Assembly: GCA_937925855.1 (NCBI GenBank)
Contig: CALAMO010000021.1
Location: forward strand, 1-55,591
DNA length: 55,591 nucleotides
Direction of reading: 5' to 3'
DNA from: an uncultured Thiotrichaceae bacterium
GTDB taxonomy: Bacteria > Pseudomonadota > Gammaproteobacteria > Thiotrichales > Thiotrichaceae
The notes under the pieces are model-generated. The model saw nothing but the letters and a program-made list of their open reading frames with translations. It had not been told where the DNA came from and searched no databases. Shown in pieces: positions 17,211-26,206 of the stretch. Positions within the stretch are counted from its first letter, which is position 1; the number at the start of each line of letters is the position of its first letter. The position numbers and the translations under genes are program-made.

Positions 17211-17846
17211 TTTATTCTCCTGATTAAATGAAGCTAGCGACCCGCTCTGTTCAGCAGCACATCCCACGCAATAAAATTGGCTGAACCCGAGCAGCCCGTT
17301 GACAAAATTTGTGTAAAGCATAGTAGCAAGCACCCTTCCCTGGTCACCTGAAAGCAAAATAACATTGTAGAAGTCACAGACTTCTGTGCTTAGGGGTGAA
17401 TTGTTTTCATTACTATCGAAAGGAGCTACCATCCTGAACAGGATGAGCAGATAGCTGCATCACGCCCCATTGCCCGAAGGTAAACAATAGGGCATTTGAG
17501 CTGAATAGGAAATGACTTTTTTTATATCAAATTCACCACAAGGTGTGCCTATAACCCACAGCTCGGGTAAAAAAAGCTAACTTATCAGTTCAATATATCT
17601 CGCTTGTCGCGTTAGCTGCCGCGCATTAATCTATACCCATAAGCTATGAGGTACAGATGAAAAGCAAGTCAGTATGTACCGCGTAAATTTATGCCACTGC
17701 CCGGACAGCAACATTTCAGGTGTTTGCGTTTGGATAACGACAATTTTGGCCGTCCTCTCCTCCTCCTCGGATAGCCAAATCCCAGAAATTGTCCGGGCCA
17801 GCATCAACGCTTACAACCCACGTTAACACTAGCAAGCTAATTATCC
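17211..17846. other. 636-base non-coding gap between moaD and mltB
   Basis: No gene is supported here. The part nearest mltB must hold its promoter. CATCCTG-AA-CAGGATG (17430-17445) is a perfect 7-bp palindrome that could be an operator. A 100-base inverted-repeat element at 17699-17798 is described separately. Nine-codon and shorter frames (for example at 17657) have no support. Confidence 0.6.
17699..17798. repeat. 100-nt inverted-repeat element with nested and alternative stems
   Basis: The ends GCCCGGACA (17699-17707) and TGTCCGGGC (17790-17798) are perfect inverted copies. Inside, ATTTC pairs with GAAAT and TTTGG pairs with CCAAA in register, giving three stacked helices. A second pairing is possible: GACAATTT (17739-17746) matches AAATTGTC next to the right arm and would exclude the outer stem. 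A pyrimidine-rich CTCCTCCTCCT stretch forms the apical region. This could be a switching RNA leader or trailer, a MITE-like element or a complex terminator. Confidence 0.5.
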
Positions 17847-18098
17847 CTACCCGCCTTTTATCGGTGGGAACAATATAACTTCGTCATCGGCCTGCAAATA
17901 AGTCGTGGCGTAATCACTTTGCTGCACCATAGCGCCATTAACCATGAGCAGATAAGTTTTCTCATCCGGCAACGCGAGATGCGCCACCACCGAACTGGCC
18001 GTAGCCCCCGCTGTTAGCACCAATTCACAGCGATTAAATTGAGCACCCGCAGGCAAATATTGCCGCAGGTCACCCAACATCTTCAAATTAACCTTCAC
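17847..18098 (-). CDS. moaD: MoaD/ThiS-family sulfur carrier protein
   Basis: An 83-residue ubiquitin-fold protein ending in the obligatory Gly-Gly (PPIKGG). In molybdopterin synthesis the C-terminal glycine is thiocarboxylated by MoeB and donates sulfur in MPT synthase. Its start overlaps the AOR gene by 11 bases, so the two are co-translated. A dedicated MoaD next to an AOR suggests pterin supply for that tungsten or molybdenum enzyme. It could instead be a general MoaD or a related carrier; moaE is not present here. Confidence 0.8.
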   Translation of the reverse strand: MKVNLKMLGDLRQYLPAGAQFNRCELVLTAGATASSVVAHLALPDEKTYLLMVNGAMVQQSDYATTYLQADDEVILFPPIKGG

Positions 18099-19926
18099 GC
18101 CGCTCGTCCGTTAAGCCCAGACGCTGTAACGTTGCTGCCGTTGGCACCCCTTGCTCATCCCAACCGCGCAGCTGGTAATACGCTGGCAGCATCTCATCCA
18201 ACCGAGCCACTAGACCCTGGCCCACACCGGACGGCGCAGGCTCTTCCAAAATACGCTTCGGCAGAGTGTCATCAGCTTTAGTCAAACCCGCACGCAGATT
18301 AAACTGGCGCTCCAGATTCCAGATACGCTCACCCACCTGCACCACGCTGTCTTCATTCCACTCACCTTCACAGCTAGCATTCACCAGCTCAACGTAGTCT
18401 GCATTACTCCAGCCGCTGCCACCGGGGAAAATACACAGCCCGGTAGAATCCACAAAGGAAATGGCATCCTGTGTCTTACGGACAATATCAGCCTTGCCGG
18501 CAATATCCGTAGTATTAAAGTCAGACTCGTAGGGATCAGCGCGTAGATGACAGGCACCGCGGTTGCTGGTTGCATAAGCTAAGCCCATGCCCTGCATCGA
18601 GCGGCCATCATAAGCCGCAAACTCCTGCCCTTTCACCGCCATCGACAACTCGGGGCGCCCGTATTTTTCAGTCAGCAACTTAGACCCCAGCGCAACATCA
18701 GCCCCAAAGCCCTCGCCTTTTCCTGCCAGCTCTGCAATTTCACACAGCGCCTGCGCTGAACCAAAGGTCAACTCAATCCCACCGGTCTCAGCCGCGCTAA
18801 TCGCTCCGCTTTCAAACAGCTCCATCGCGGCAGCAATCGACCCCCCCAGTGAAATGGGGTCCATGCCATACTCATTGCACAGGAAACCGGCAAAGGTCGC
18901 CGCATCAATATCATCCACCCCACAGGCCGAACCCAGCGCATACGCCGTCTCATATTCCAGCCCGCCAGACGCGATGTGATACTCCGGCCGATCCTTAACC
19001 GAGAAATGTGTGGGATCAATCTTACACACCCGACCACAGGCAATGGTACAGCCAAAACAGGCACCGTTCGTGACCAGATTGGTATGCCCATTAGCGTTCG
19101 GCGTTTGCATCGCTTCCGGGTTGAGCTTATCAGCACCCTCGAACTGCACATCCAAATTATTGCGCGTTGGCAACGAGCCAAAGCTATTGGTCACATCCAG
19201 CATTGCCAACGTGCCGTCTTTAGTTAAACCGTCTTTGTTCGTCAGGCGCGCATTCACGCGCTGCGTGGTTTTAAAGAACGCCCGCGCATCTTTGTCACTG
19301 CGCACGCCCCGCGTGCCACGCACCGCAATCGCCTTCAGCTTTTTCGAACCCATCACCGCGCCCACGCCAGAGCGGCCCGCCGCGCGATGGAGGTCATTCA
19401 CCACGCAGGCATAGCGGCACAGTGACTCACCGGCCTGACCGATGGACGCCACCCTAATCTGTGGATCATTGTGACTTTGCTGTAAACCGGGCTCAGTCTC
19501 CCAGACGGTCTTACCCCACCACTGACTGGCATCGCGCAGCTCGGCCTTATCATTCTCAATATACAGATACACCGGCCGCTCAGCGGCACCCTCGACAATC
19601 ACCATGTCATAACCGGCCATCTTCAGCTCGGCACCAAACTTCCCACCTGAGTTTGAACAGGCAATCGCCCCCGTTAGCGCCCCTTTAGTAATCACCGAAT
19701 AGCGCCCACCGGTAGAAGCCATGGTTCCCGTTAATGGCCCAGTTGCAAAAATCAGCTTATTGTCTGGCGACAACGCATCGACCGCCGGATCCATTTCTTC
19801 TAGCAGGTACTTACTGCCCAGACCACGCTGGCCCAGATACTGCTGCGCCCACGTCATATTCAGAGGCTCTTGTGTACAGGTGCCAGCGCTCAAATCGACA
19901 CGCAGAATAGTTCTTTGCCAGCTCAT
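18088..19926 (-). CDS. aor: Aldehyde:ferredoxin oxidoreductase (W/Mo-bis-pterin enzyme)
   Basis: A 612-residue cytoplasmic enzyme that oxidises aldehydes to acids or reduces acids, using a bis-pyranopterin tungsten (or molybdenum) centre and a [4Fe-4S] cluster. The N-terminal AOR domain carries GQRGLGSKYL and GRYSVITKGALTGAIACSNSGGKFG (in parts: GGRYSV, GGKFG). The cluster ligands are Cys290, Cys293 and Cys297 (CFGCTIAC) plus a distal Cys498 (TGLCIFPG). NDLHRAAGRSGVGAVMGSKKLK is also diagnostic in its parts HRAAGRSGVGAV and MGSKKLKAI. Length matches the family at about 605-620. No ferredoxin-like or NADH-linked AorA/AorC partner is adjacent, so the electron partner is unknown. Confidence 0.93.
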   Translation of the reverse strand: MSWQRTILRVDLSAGTCTQEPLNMTWAQQYLGQRGLGSKYLLEEMDPAVDALSPDNKLIFATGPLTGTMASTGGRYSVITKGALTGAIACSNSGGKFGAELKMAGYDMVIVEGAAERPVYLYIENDKAELRDASQWWGKTVWETEPGLQQSHNDPQIRVASIGQAGESLCRYACVVNDLHRAAGRSGVGAVMGSKKLKAIAVRGTRGVRSDKDARAFFKTTQRVNARLTNKDGLTKDGTLAMLDVTNSFGSLPTRNNLDVQFEGADKLNPEAMQTPNANGHTNLVTNGACFGCTIACGRVCKIDPTHFSVKDRPEYHIASGGLEYETAYALGSACGVDDIDAATFAGFLCNEYGMDPISLGGSIAAAMELFESGAISAAETGGIELTFGSAQALCEIAELAGKGEGFGADVALGSKLLTEKYGRPELSMAVKGQEFAAYDGRSMQGMGLAYATSNRGACHLRADPYESDFNTTDIAGKADIVRKTQDAISFVDSTGLCIFPGGSGWSNADYVELVNASCEGEWNEDSVVQVGERIWNLERQFNLRAGLTKADDTLPKRILEEPAPSGVGQGLVARLDEMLPAYYQLRGWDEQGVPTAATLQRLGLTDERREG

Positions 19927-19946
19927 GAGATCTCCTCAGACGAAAT

Positions 19947-20006
19947 AGTCGGATTAAATGATGTCGAATTAAATTATGTCGGATTGAATTATTTTGGGCT
20001 AATTCA
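19947..20006. repeat. Degenerate 15-bp tandem repeat upstream of the AOR gene
   Basis: Units of 15 bases run AGTCGGATTAAATGA (19947), TGTCGAATTAAATTA (19962), TGTCGGATTGAATTA (19977) and a decayed fourth (19992-20006). The array fills most of the gap between htpX and the AOR start. It has the same period as the repeats at panB and upstream of cobC, but a different unit sequence. Confidence 0.7.
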
Positions 20007-20031
20007 GCCGCAAATGAAAGCAGAATAGGCA

Positions 20032-20928
20032 TTAACCATACTTCTGCGCCTCCAGCGCCGCGATACGATCAGCCAACGGCGGGTGGGTGGTAAAGAAACG
20101 CCTGAGTCCCGCCGGCACTTCCAATCCAAAAATTCCAAAGGCGGCCATTTCACCCGGCATATCCGGCGCTTCGCCACTCGCCATCTGCAAGCGCCGCAGC
20201 GCCGCAATCATCTTTTCACGTCCCGCTAAGTCAGAACCCGCCTTATCGGCATGAAACTCACGATAGCGCGAAAACCACATCACAATCGCACTGGCGACAA
20301 AACCTAGGAAAACCTGCGCAATCGTAGAGCCCAGATAATAGCCCATACCGTAGCCGCCACCATTTTGCCCCCGGCTCAACACATTGCTAATCAACATGCC
20401 GAAAATACGCGCCAGCACAAATACAAAGGTGTTGACCACGCCCTGGAGCAGCGTCTGCGTCACCATGTCGCCATTAGCTACGTGCCCTATTTCATGCCCC
20501 AACACGGCTTCCACTTCGTCGCGCGTCATCTGATCTAACAGCCCCTGGCTGACCGCCACTAAAGCATTGTTGCGGTTAGCACCGGTCGCGAATGCATTGG
20601 GCGAAGCAGAATGAAAAATCCCCACTTCCGGCATGCCAATCCCAGACTTATCTGCCTGGGCACGCACGGTTTCAACTAGCCAGCGCTCTTCTGCATTAAC
20701 GGGATTTTCAATAATCTGTACCCCCATACTGCGCTTAGCCGCACCTTTCGACATCCAGAGGCTGATCAATGCACCGCCAAAGCCAAACAGCAATGACGTA
20801 ATCGCAATGCCCGTAAAGCTGCCACCGCCCAGCGTAATACCAAACACCGCTTGGATTAGATTAAATGTGATGAACAATACCGCCATCACTCCAAAGTTCG
20901 TCGCCACCAACAAGAAAATTCGTTTCAT
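20032..20928 (-). CDS. htpX: Membrane zinc metalloprotease HtpX
   Basis: A 298-residue M48 protease. Two N-terminal membrane helices (about 4-30 and 38-58) precede the catalytic motif HEIGH at 145-149. The third ligand region is in FHADKAGSDLAGREKM, and two further hydrophobic segments lie at about 155-175 and 195-215. HtpX sits in the inner membrane with the active site facing the cytoplasm and helps clear damaged membrane proteins. E. coli HtpX is 293 residues. It is followed by the AOR gene across a repeat-filled gap of 105 bases. Confidence 0.95.
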   Translation of the reverse strand: MKRIFLLVATNFGVMAVLFITFNLIQAVFGITLGGGSFTGIAITSLLFGFGGALISLWMSKGAAKRSMGVQIIENPVNAEERWLVETVRAQADKSGIGMPEVGIFHSASPNAFATGANRNNALVAVSQGLLDQMTRDEVEAVLGHEIGHVANGDMVTQTLLQGVVNTFVFVLARIFGMLISNVLSRGQNGGGYGMGYYLGSTIAQVFLGFVASAIVMWFSRYREFHADKAGSDLAGREKMIAALRRLQMASGEAPDMPGEMAAFGIFGLEVPAGLRRFFTTHPPLADRIAALEAQKYG

Positions 20929-21004
20929 ATACTCAACCTATTTTGCTCGACCTGTTCCGTTTAAGCTGTCTATTTGCTATCAACTTTAATGAGGCAAAAT
21001 CATC

Positions 21005-23254
21005 TCACCCCAAAGCAAGATGATCAACATGCTGGTAACCCCGGGGCAACAGCGTGCCGCGCTTACCCCGTTGCCCTTGATACGCATCCAACTCAGCGGG
21101 CTTCATCGCTTTATAACGCTTCCCAGCATGCACTACCAGGGTATCACCTTGAGGCACCACAATAACCCCCAGCAGTGACTCCGTACCCTCTTTTAGCTGT
21201 ACCGGTGCCATGCCCAATAACTTATTGCCTTTACCTTTACTCAGCACCGGCAGTTCGCTCAGCGGTAGCACCAGCAAGTGCCCCGACGCCGATACCAGCG
21301 CCAGCCGATCCGTTGTTAAATCATGGATCTTACACGGTGCCATGACCTGCCCAGCCCCAGTATTTAACACCACCTTCCCCGCTTTAGCCCGGCTGTACAT
21401 ATCCGCCAGCGTACAAATAAAACCGTAGCCAAACGAGGACGCCAGCACATAATGATCATCATCTTTACCCAGTAAGACGGAGTGAAAGCTCGCCTGTGGC
21501 GGCGGTGACAAACGCCCCGTCAGGGGTTCGCCCTGGCCGCGGGCTGAGGGCAGACTGTGCGCCAGCAATGAGTAGGTGCGCCCGGTGCTATCTAGCACCA
21601 CAACCTGCTGGTTAGAACGTCCCCGCGCGGCGGCCTGATAATCATCGCCCTGCTTGTAGCTCAGTCCGCTCGGGTCAATCTCATGCCCCTTCGCCGTCCG
21701 CGCCCAACCCATTTTCGACAGGATCACCGTCACCGGTTCTGAAGGCGTCATGGCCGACTCATCCAGCGCCTGTGCGGCCTGACGCGCTTGTAGCGGAGAG
21801 CGCCTGACATCCCCATAGCGCGCCTTATCTTCTAGCAGTTCATCTCGAATCAGCTTGGTCAGCTTCTTATCCGACCCCAGCAGGCTCATCAACTGTTGTT
21901 GCTCCTGCGCTAATGCCTCCTGCTCAGTCCTGATTTTCATCTCTTCCAAGCGTGCCAGCTGGCGCAGCTTGGTGTCCAGAATATAATCCGCCTGTATTTC
22001 AGTCAGGTCAAACGCCTGCATTAATACTGGCCCCGGCTCATCTTCCGCACGGATAATGCGAATGACCTCATCGATATTCAGAAACGCCACCAGCAAACCG
22101 GCCAATAGGTGCAGGCGCGTCTCCACCTTATCCAAACGCCACTGCAAACGCTTAATCACCGTCTGCCGCCGATAACTCAGCCATTCCTGCAACAAGGCAC
22201 GCAGGCTCTTCACCTGTGGTCGCCCATTGAGGCCAATCATGTTCATATTAACGCGGTAGCTGCGCTCCAAATCAGTGGTCGCGAACAAATGCGACATGAG
22301 CTGCCCGACATCAACTCGGTTAGAGCGCGGCGAGATCACCAGTCTCACGGGGTATTCATGATCAGACTCATCGCGCAGATCATCCACCAGGGGCAACTTC
22401 TTGGCCTGCATTTGCTGTGCGATTTGCTCTAAAATCTTACTGCCTGACACCTGATAAGGCAGCGCAGAAATCACCACATCGCCCTCTTCCACTTCCCAGC
22501 GCGCCCGCATCTTAAGCGAGCCATTGCCTTTTTCATACAGCGCCAGCAGATCCTCCGCTGGCGTAATAATCTCAGCACTGGTAGGGTAATCCGGGCCTTT
22601 AATAAACTGGCATAAATCCCTCAGCTCGGCATTCGGCTGATCCAACAGGTGGACACAGGCATCGACCACTTCGCACAGATTATGTGGTGGAATATCAGTG
22701 GACATCCCGACTGCAATCCCAGTGCTGCCATTCAGCAACACGTTCGGCACCCGCGCCGGTAGCAGCGACGGCTCCTTCAGTGTGCCATCAAAATTCGGCT
22801 CCCATTGCGCCGTCCCCTGCCCCAGTTCCTGTAACAGCACTTTCGCGTAGGGAGTTAGGCGTGATTCGGTATAGCGCATCGCCGCGAAGGACTTGGGATC
22901 ATCCTGAGAACCCCAGTTGCCCTGACCATCCACCAGCGGGTAGCGATAGGAAAACGGCTGCGCCATTAGCACCATCGCCTCGTAACAGGCCGAATCACCG
23001 TGCGGATGAAATTTACCCAAGACATCGCCCACGGTACGCGCCGACTTCTTATGCTTCGACGCCGCCGACAGGCCCAGCTCAGACATGGCATAAATAATGC
23101 GCCGCTGCACCGGCTTAAGGCCATCCCCAACGTGCGGCAAGGCCCGATCGAGAATAACGTACATCGAATAGTCCAGATACGCCTTCTCGGTATAGTCCTG
23201 TAACGGCAGTGTTTCAACGCCTTCGTAATTCATGGGTAGTCCTAATTGGCTCAT
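21005..23254 (-). CDS. parC: DNA topoisomerase IV subunit A
   Basis: A 749-residue protein, close to E. coli ParC (752). The strand-cutting tyrosine is Tyr128 (AMRYTESRL), and the quinolone-resistance region reads [16 protein letters not shown] with Ser88 and Glu92 in place of E. coli Ser80 and Glu84, the quinolone-susceptible form. The C-terminal beta-pinwheel domain begins near residue 500. It works with ParE to decatenate daughter chromosomes. Start: ATG 23254 aligns with Pseudomonas ParC, but an internal ATG at 23233 has a better ribosome-binding site (AGGA). Confidence 0.96.
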   Translation of the reverse strand: MSQLGLPMNYEGVETLPLQDYTEKAYLDYSMYVILDRALPHVGDGLKPVQRRIIYAMSELGLSAASKHKKSARTVGDVLGKFHPHGDSACYEAMVLMAQPFSYRYPLVDGQGNWGSQDDPKSFAAMRYTESRLTPYAKVLLQELGQGTAQWEPNFDGTLKEPSLLPARVPNVLLNGSTGIAVGMSTDIPPHNLCEVVDACVHLLDQPNAELRDLCQFIKGPDYPTSAEIITPAEDLLALYEKGNGSLKMRARWEVEEGDVVISALPYQVSGSKILEQIAQQMQAKKLPLVDDLRDESDHEYPVRLVISPRSNRVDVGQLMSHLFATTDLERSYRVNMNMIGLNGRPQVKSLRALLQEWLSYRRQTVIKRLQWRLDKVETRLHLLAGLLVAFLNIDEVIRIIRAEDEPGPVLMQAFDLTEIQADYILDTKLRQLARLEEMKIRTEQEALAQEQQQLMSLLGSDKKLTKLIRDELLEDKARYGDVRRSPLQARQAAQALDESAMTPSEPVTVILSKMGWARTAKGHEIDPSGLSYKQGDDYQAAARGRSNQQVVVLDSTGRTYSLLAHSLPSARGQGEPLTGRLSPPPQASFHSVLLGKDDDHYVLASSFGYGFICTLADMYSRAKAGKVVLNTGAGQVMAPCKIHDLTTDRLALVSASGHLLVLPLSELPVLSKGKGNKLLGMAPVQLKEGTESLLGVIVVPQGDTLVVHAGKRYKAMKPAELDAYQGQRGKRGTLLPRGYQHVDHLALG

Positions 23255-23431
23255 GGTATCGCGGCCATATGGTCGTTATTAACTCGGTTCAGTGCGCACT
23301 GGGCACCACCAGAAACAGCATGCGGTAAAACCACTTCGCTCACAGCGCTGAAGATGTGGCAGAATATAGCGGTTTTTACCTAACAGATAAATCCCCAGCA
23401 CCCACTCATTATTAACCACAGTAGCGCCTCT

Positions 23432-23785
23432 ATGACCCGAATCATCCATTTTATTGCTGCCCATTGGCTGACCCTGTCCATGCTGTGCCTCATAGCCATT
23501 ACGGTATTATCACTCTGGCCGGCCGATGCGCTACCTGTCATCCCAGGCACAGACAAGACCCATCATCTCATCGCCTATGCGTGCCTAGTATTGCCGCTTG
23601 CCTTAAGCCGACCGAGGTATTGGCTGTTCATTGTGCTGGCATTTATTGCCTGGAGTGGTGCAATTGAGCTCATCCAGCCCTATGTCAATCGCTACGCTGA
23701 ATGGCTAGATTTGCTGGCGAATGTGGCAGGTATTGCCTGCGGGATGATGCTTGCGGCGGTGCTTAGACGCACGGCCCACTTATAG
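23432..23785 (+). CDS. VanZ-like membrane protein
   Basis: A 117-residue protein with four predicted membrane helices (about 10-30, 48-58, 64-80 and 92-112). The VanZ-family pattern is visible: PGTDKTHHLIAYACL followed by IELIQPYVNRYAEWLDLLANVAGIACG in its key parts, ELIQ and DLLANVAG. The function of the family is largely unknown; some members give low-level teicoplanin resistance. Divergent from parC, convergent with the MFS gene. Confidence 0.85.
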   Translation: MTRIIHFIAAHWLTLSMLCLIAITVLSLWPADALPVIPGTDKTHHLIAYACLVLPLALSRPRYWLFIVLAFIAWSGAIELIQPYVNRYAEWLDLLANVAGIACGMMLAAVLRRTAHL

Positions 23786-23929
23786 GCCATACACTCCGTT
23801 CTGAGCTTAGGCTTAGATCAGTATCGAATGATTGCCATAACCATGAAAGCCTCCGGCATGCCCCGCGCCCAAAGCGTACAATTGACAGGGCTGGACGAGG
23901 TGTTTTACAAACCGTTGATATAGGCAGAA

Positions 23930-25096
23930 TCATTGCGACCCGATTCGTTTTGATCCTACACTGATCAACACCAGACACGGCAACGCCAGCACAGCCATTG
24001 CCATCCCCACCGAAAGCCAAGGCGTCTCTGCCAAGAAGCCTAGCAGTGCTGGAGCCACCAACATGATACTGCGCGAGCCCGCAGTCATCGCCCCTAACGC
24101 AGCACCAGGGCGATGTGTATCCTGTGCCGCCGCATCGTAAAGCGCCGGAAACAACACCGAAATCCCCAACCCGGCCAATACAAAACTCAGGTAAATCAGT
24201 ATAATATGATCCACCAAGCAGGCCAGCCCCAGACCGATAGCAGCCACTATCAGCGCATAATCAAACAGCCGCGCTTTGCCCAGTCGCGCTGTTAATTCAT
24301 CACCCGACAAACGCCCACCTACCATACCAACAGTAAACGCCACATAACCCATTCCGGCCATACCCATGCTCAGCGCTAAATCGTCTTTTAAACGAAAGGC
24401 TGCCCAGTCACTACCCACCATCTCCGGCACATAAGTCACACCACCCAACAGTGCAAACAACCATAGGCTGGTGGGCACCTTAACTTTATTCGCTACAATA
24501 GCTGACTGCGCTGCTGACGATGGCGTGAGCTGATCCGAGCGCAATAAACCACCACCGATATACCACAGCGCCAATGCCATCAACAGCGCCGCCCCCAATA
24601 GATGCCATAGCAACGGCACCGCCAAGGCCGCCATCCCTGCTGCCATCACCCCCCCTAGCACGGAACCGATACTCCATAAACCGTGCAGCCGACTCATCAC
24701 GGGTTTAGTACGCTGCGCGCTCAGATTAGAGCCTTGAATATTCATTGCCACATCGACAATCACATCCAGCAGCATCAGCCCGGCGAGCACCAGCAGCAAT
24801 GCCCAGACCGAAGTAGACAGTGCAACCAGCGGCAATAGGACAATCAGCCCAACCGTACCCATCAACATCGCCTGACGTGTCCCAAACACACGCATCACCC
24901 GGCTTGATAAAGCACTACCTAACAAGCCCCCCAAGCTCGCAACCGTTAATAGCCAGCCAATGACCACCAGATCAATAGCCAGCGCATCCCGAATTTCCGG
25001 CAGGCGTGGTACAAAAGACGCGGCCACCATGCCATTAATCAGGAATTGTAGGGCAACGGCACGCAGCGCACGTTGTTGGGTCTGTTGATCCAGCAT
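23930..25096 (-). CDS. MFS transporter, YbjJ-like
   Basis: A 388-residue integral membrane protein with about twelve hydrophobic segments. The N-terminal half has FLINGMVAASFVPRLPEIRDAL and a MNIQGSNL segment near the middle, typical of the YbjJ/fucose-permease-like MFS group. The substrate cannot be read from sequence. It is the last gene of a minus-strand run cbiB-cobC-MFS, so a role in cobamide or precursor movement is possible but unproven. Confidence 0.82.
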   Translation of the reverse strand: MLDQQTQQRALRAVALQFLINGMVAASFVPRLPEIRDALAIDLVVIGWLLTVASLGGLLGSALSSRVMRVFGTRQAMLMGTVGLIVLLPLVALSTSVWALLLVLAGLMLLDVIVDVAMNIQGSNLSAQRTKPVMSRLHGLWSIGSVLGGVMAAGMAALAVPLLWHLLGAALLMALALWYIGGGLLRSDQLTPSSAAQSAIVANKVKVPTSLWLFALLGGVTYVPEMVGSDWAAFRLKDDLALSMGMAGMGYVAFTVGMVGGRLSGDELTARLGKARLFDYALIVAAIGLGLACLVDHIILIYLSFVLAGLGISVLFPALYDAAAQDTHRPGAALGAMTAGSRSIMLVAPALLGFLAETPWLSVGMAMAVLALPCLVLISVGSKRIGSQ

Positions 25097-25109
25097 GTTG
25101 GTGTGATCC

Positions 25110-25138
25110 TTATTCAGCCACTCTTATTTCAACCACTC
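25110..25138. repeat. Two near-identical 14/15-bp units between the MFS gene and cobC
   Basis: TTATTCAGCCACTC (25110-25123) is followed directly by TTATTTCAACCACTC (25124-25138), and a weaker third copy runs to about the cobC stop codon at 25153. This is the third intergenic tandem array with a period near 15 in the window. Confidence 0.55.
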
Positions 25139-25152
25139 TATTCACTAACCCT

Positions 25153-26148
25153 TCACTCACAAGCGCGCCGCAGCTGGTGTTCCAGCCGCTGCCACTCATC
25201 CACCGTCCCCGGCAGGCCAAAGCGCAACGCCTGCGGTTGTTCAAAATAGCGTACTAAAATTCCGGCCTGCGCCAGTCGCTCAAATTCCACTGCGGCCTGC
25301 GCCAGCTCACAATACACAAACAGCGTCGTCGTTTTCACCGCCGCCTGCGGATAAGCCGCCTGCACTAAAACCTGTAAGCGCCGCGCATCTCGCCTTAAGC
25401 GCTCGCGTTGCTGTTGTTGCCACGCGGTGTCAAGCAATGCCAAGCGCCCAGCCCAGCGCGCGGGATGACTGACCGACCAGTCGTCCTGGTGCCGCACTAA
25501 CTGCTGCAACAACAACGCACTGGCCCAAACAAAGCCCAGTCGCACCCCCGCCAGCCCAAAAAACTTACCCAGCGAACGTAATACAATCAGCCCCTCCAGC
25601 GGCCGGCCTTGTAGCAGACTATCCTGCGGCTGGCAGTCCATATACGCCTCATCCACAACCAACCAGCCGCCACGTCCGGCCAGCTGCTGCCACCAATCCA
25701 ATAATTGTTCGCGCGCAAAATACTCAGCGCTTGGATTTCCCGGATTCACCAATAGCAGCACGTCCAGCGCAGGCAGAGCAACGGGAATGTCTGCACTGGC
25801 TAGGGTGCTCACCTGATGCCCAGCGCTAGCCCAAGCCTGCTGGTGGCTGTGATAGGCTGGACTCACAATGCCGACGCGCGCCGGCGAGCGTAATAAAGGC
25901 AGACGCTGAATAGCCTCCTGCGAACCTGCGACAGGCAGCAGGTACTCACTGCCATAGTACGCCGCCGCTGCCTGCTCTAGGCCATCATTACTTTCTGGCA
26001 AGCGTTGCCAACAGCTTTGCGGCACAGTGGGCAAAGGATAAACAAAGGGACTGATCCCCGTCGACAAATCCAGCCAGTCAGCCAGCGGAAGCGCATAGTG
26101 TTCACTGGCAGCCCGTAATTGACCGCCATGGTGGTGTACCGGCGTCAT
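25153..26148 (-). CDS. cobC: Threonine-phosphate decarboxylase (cobalamin side-chain synthesis)
   Basis: A 331-residue class-II-aminotransferase-fold PLP enzyme, called cobD in Salmonella and cobC in Pseudomonas. It makes (R)-1-aminopropan-2-O-phosphate, the linker of the cobalamin nucleotide loop. The N-terminus HHHGGQLRAA and the LSTGISPF segment are typical, NPGNPS binds PLP, and the Schiff-base lysine is Lys195 in RSLGKFFGLAG. It lies 58 bases after cbiB, whose product uses the same aminopropanol phosphate. Confidence 0.92.
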   Translation of the reverse strand: MTPVHHHGGQLRAASEHYALPLADWLDLSTGISPFVYPLPTVPQSCWQRLPESNDGLEQAAAAYYGSEYLLPVAGSQEAIQRLPLLRSPARVGIVSPAYHSHQQAWASAGHQVSTLASADIPVALPALDVLLLVNPGNPSAEYFAREQLLDWWQQLAGRGGWLVVDEAYMDCQPQDSLLQGRPLEGLIVLRSLGKFFGLAGVRLGFVWASALLLQQLVRHQDDWSVSHPARWAGRLALLDTAWQQQQRERLRRDARRLQVLVQAAYPQAAVKTTTLFVYCELAQAAVEFERLAQAGILVRYFEQPQALRFGLPGTVDEWQRLEHQLRRACE

Positions 26149-26206
26149 GGCACGCCCCGTTGCCTGACCGGCCCCGTATAGCTATCGCCCAAACACAAGC
26201 ACGGCC

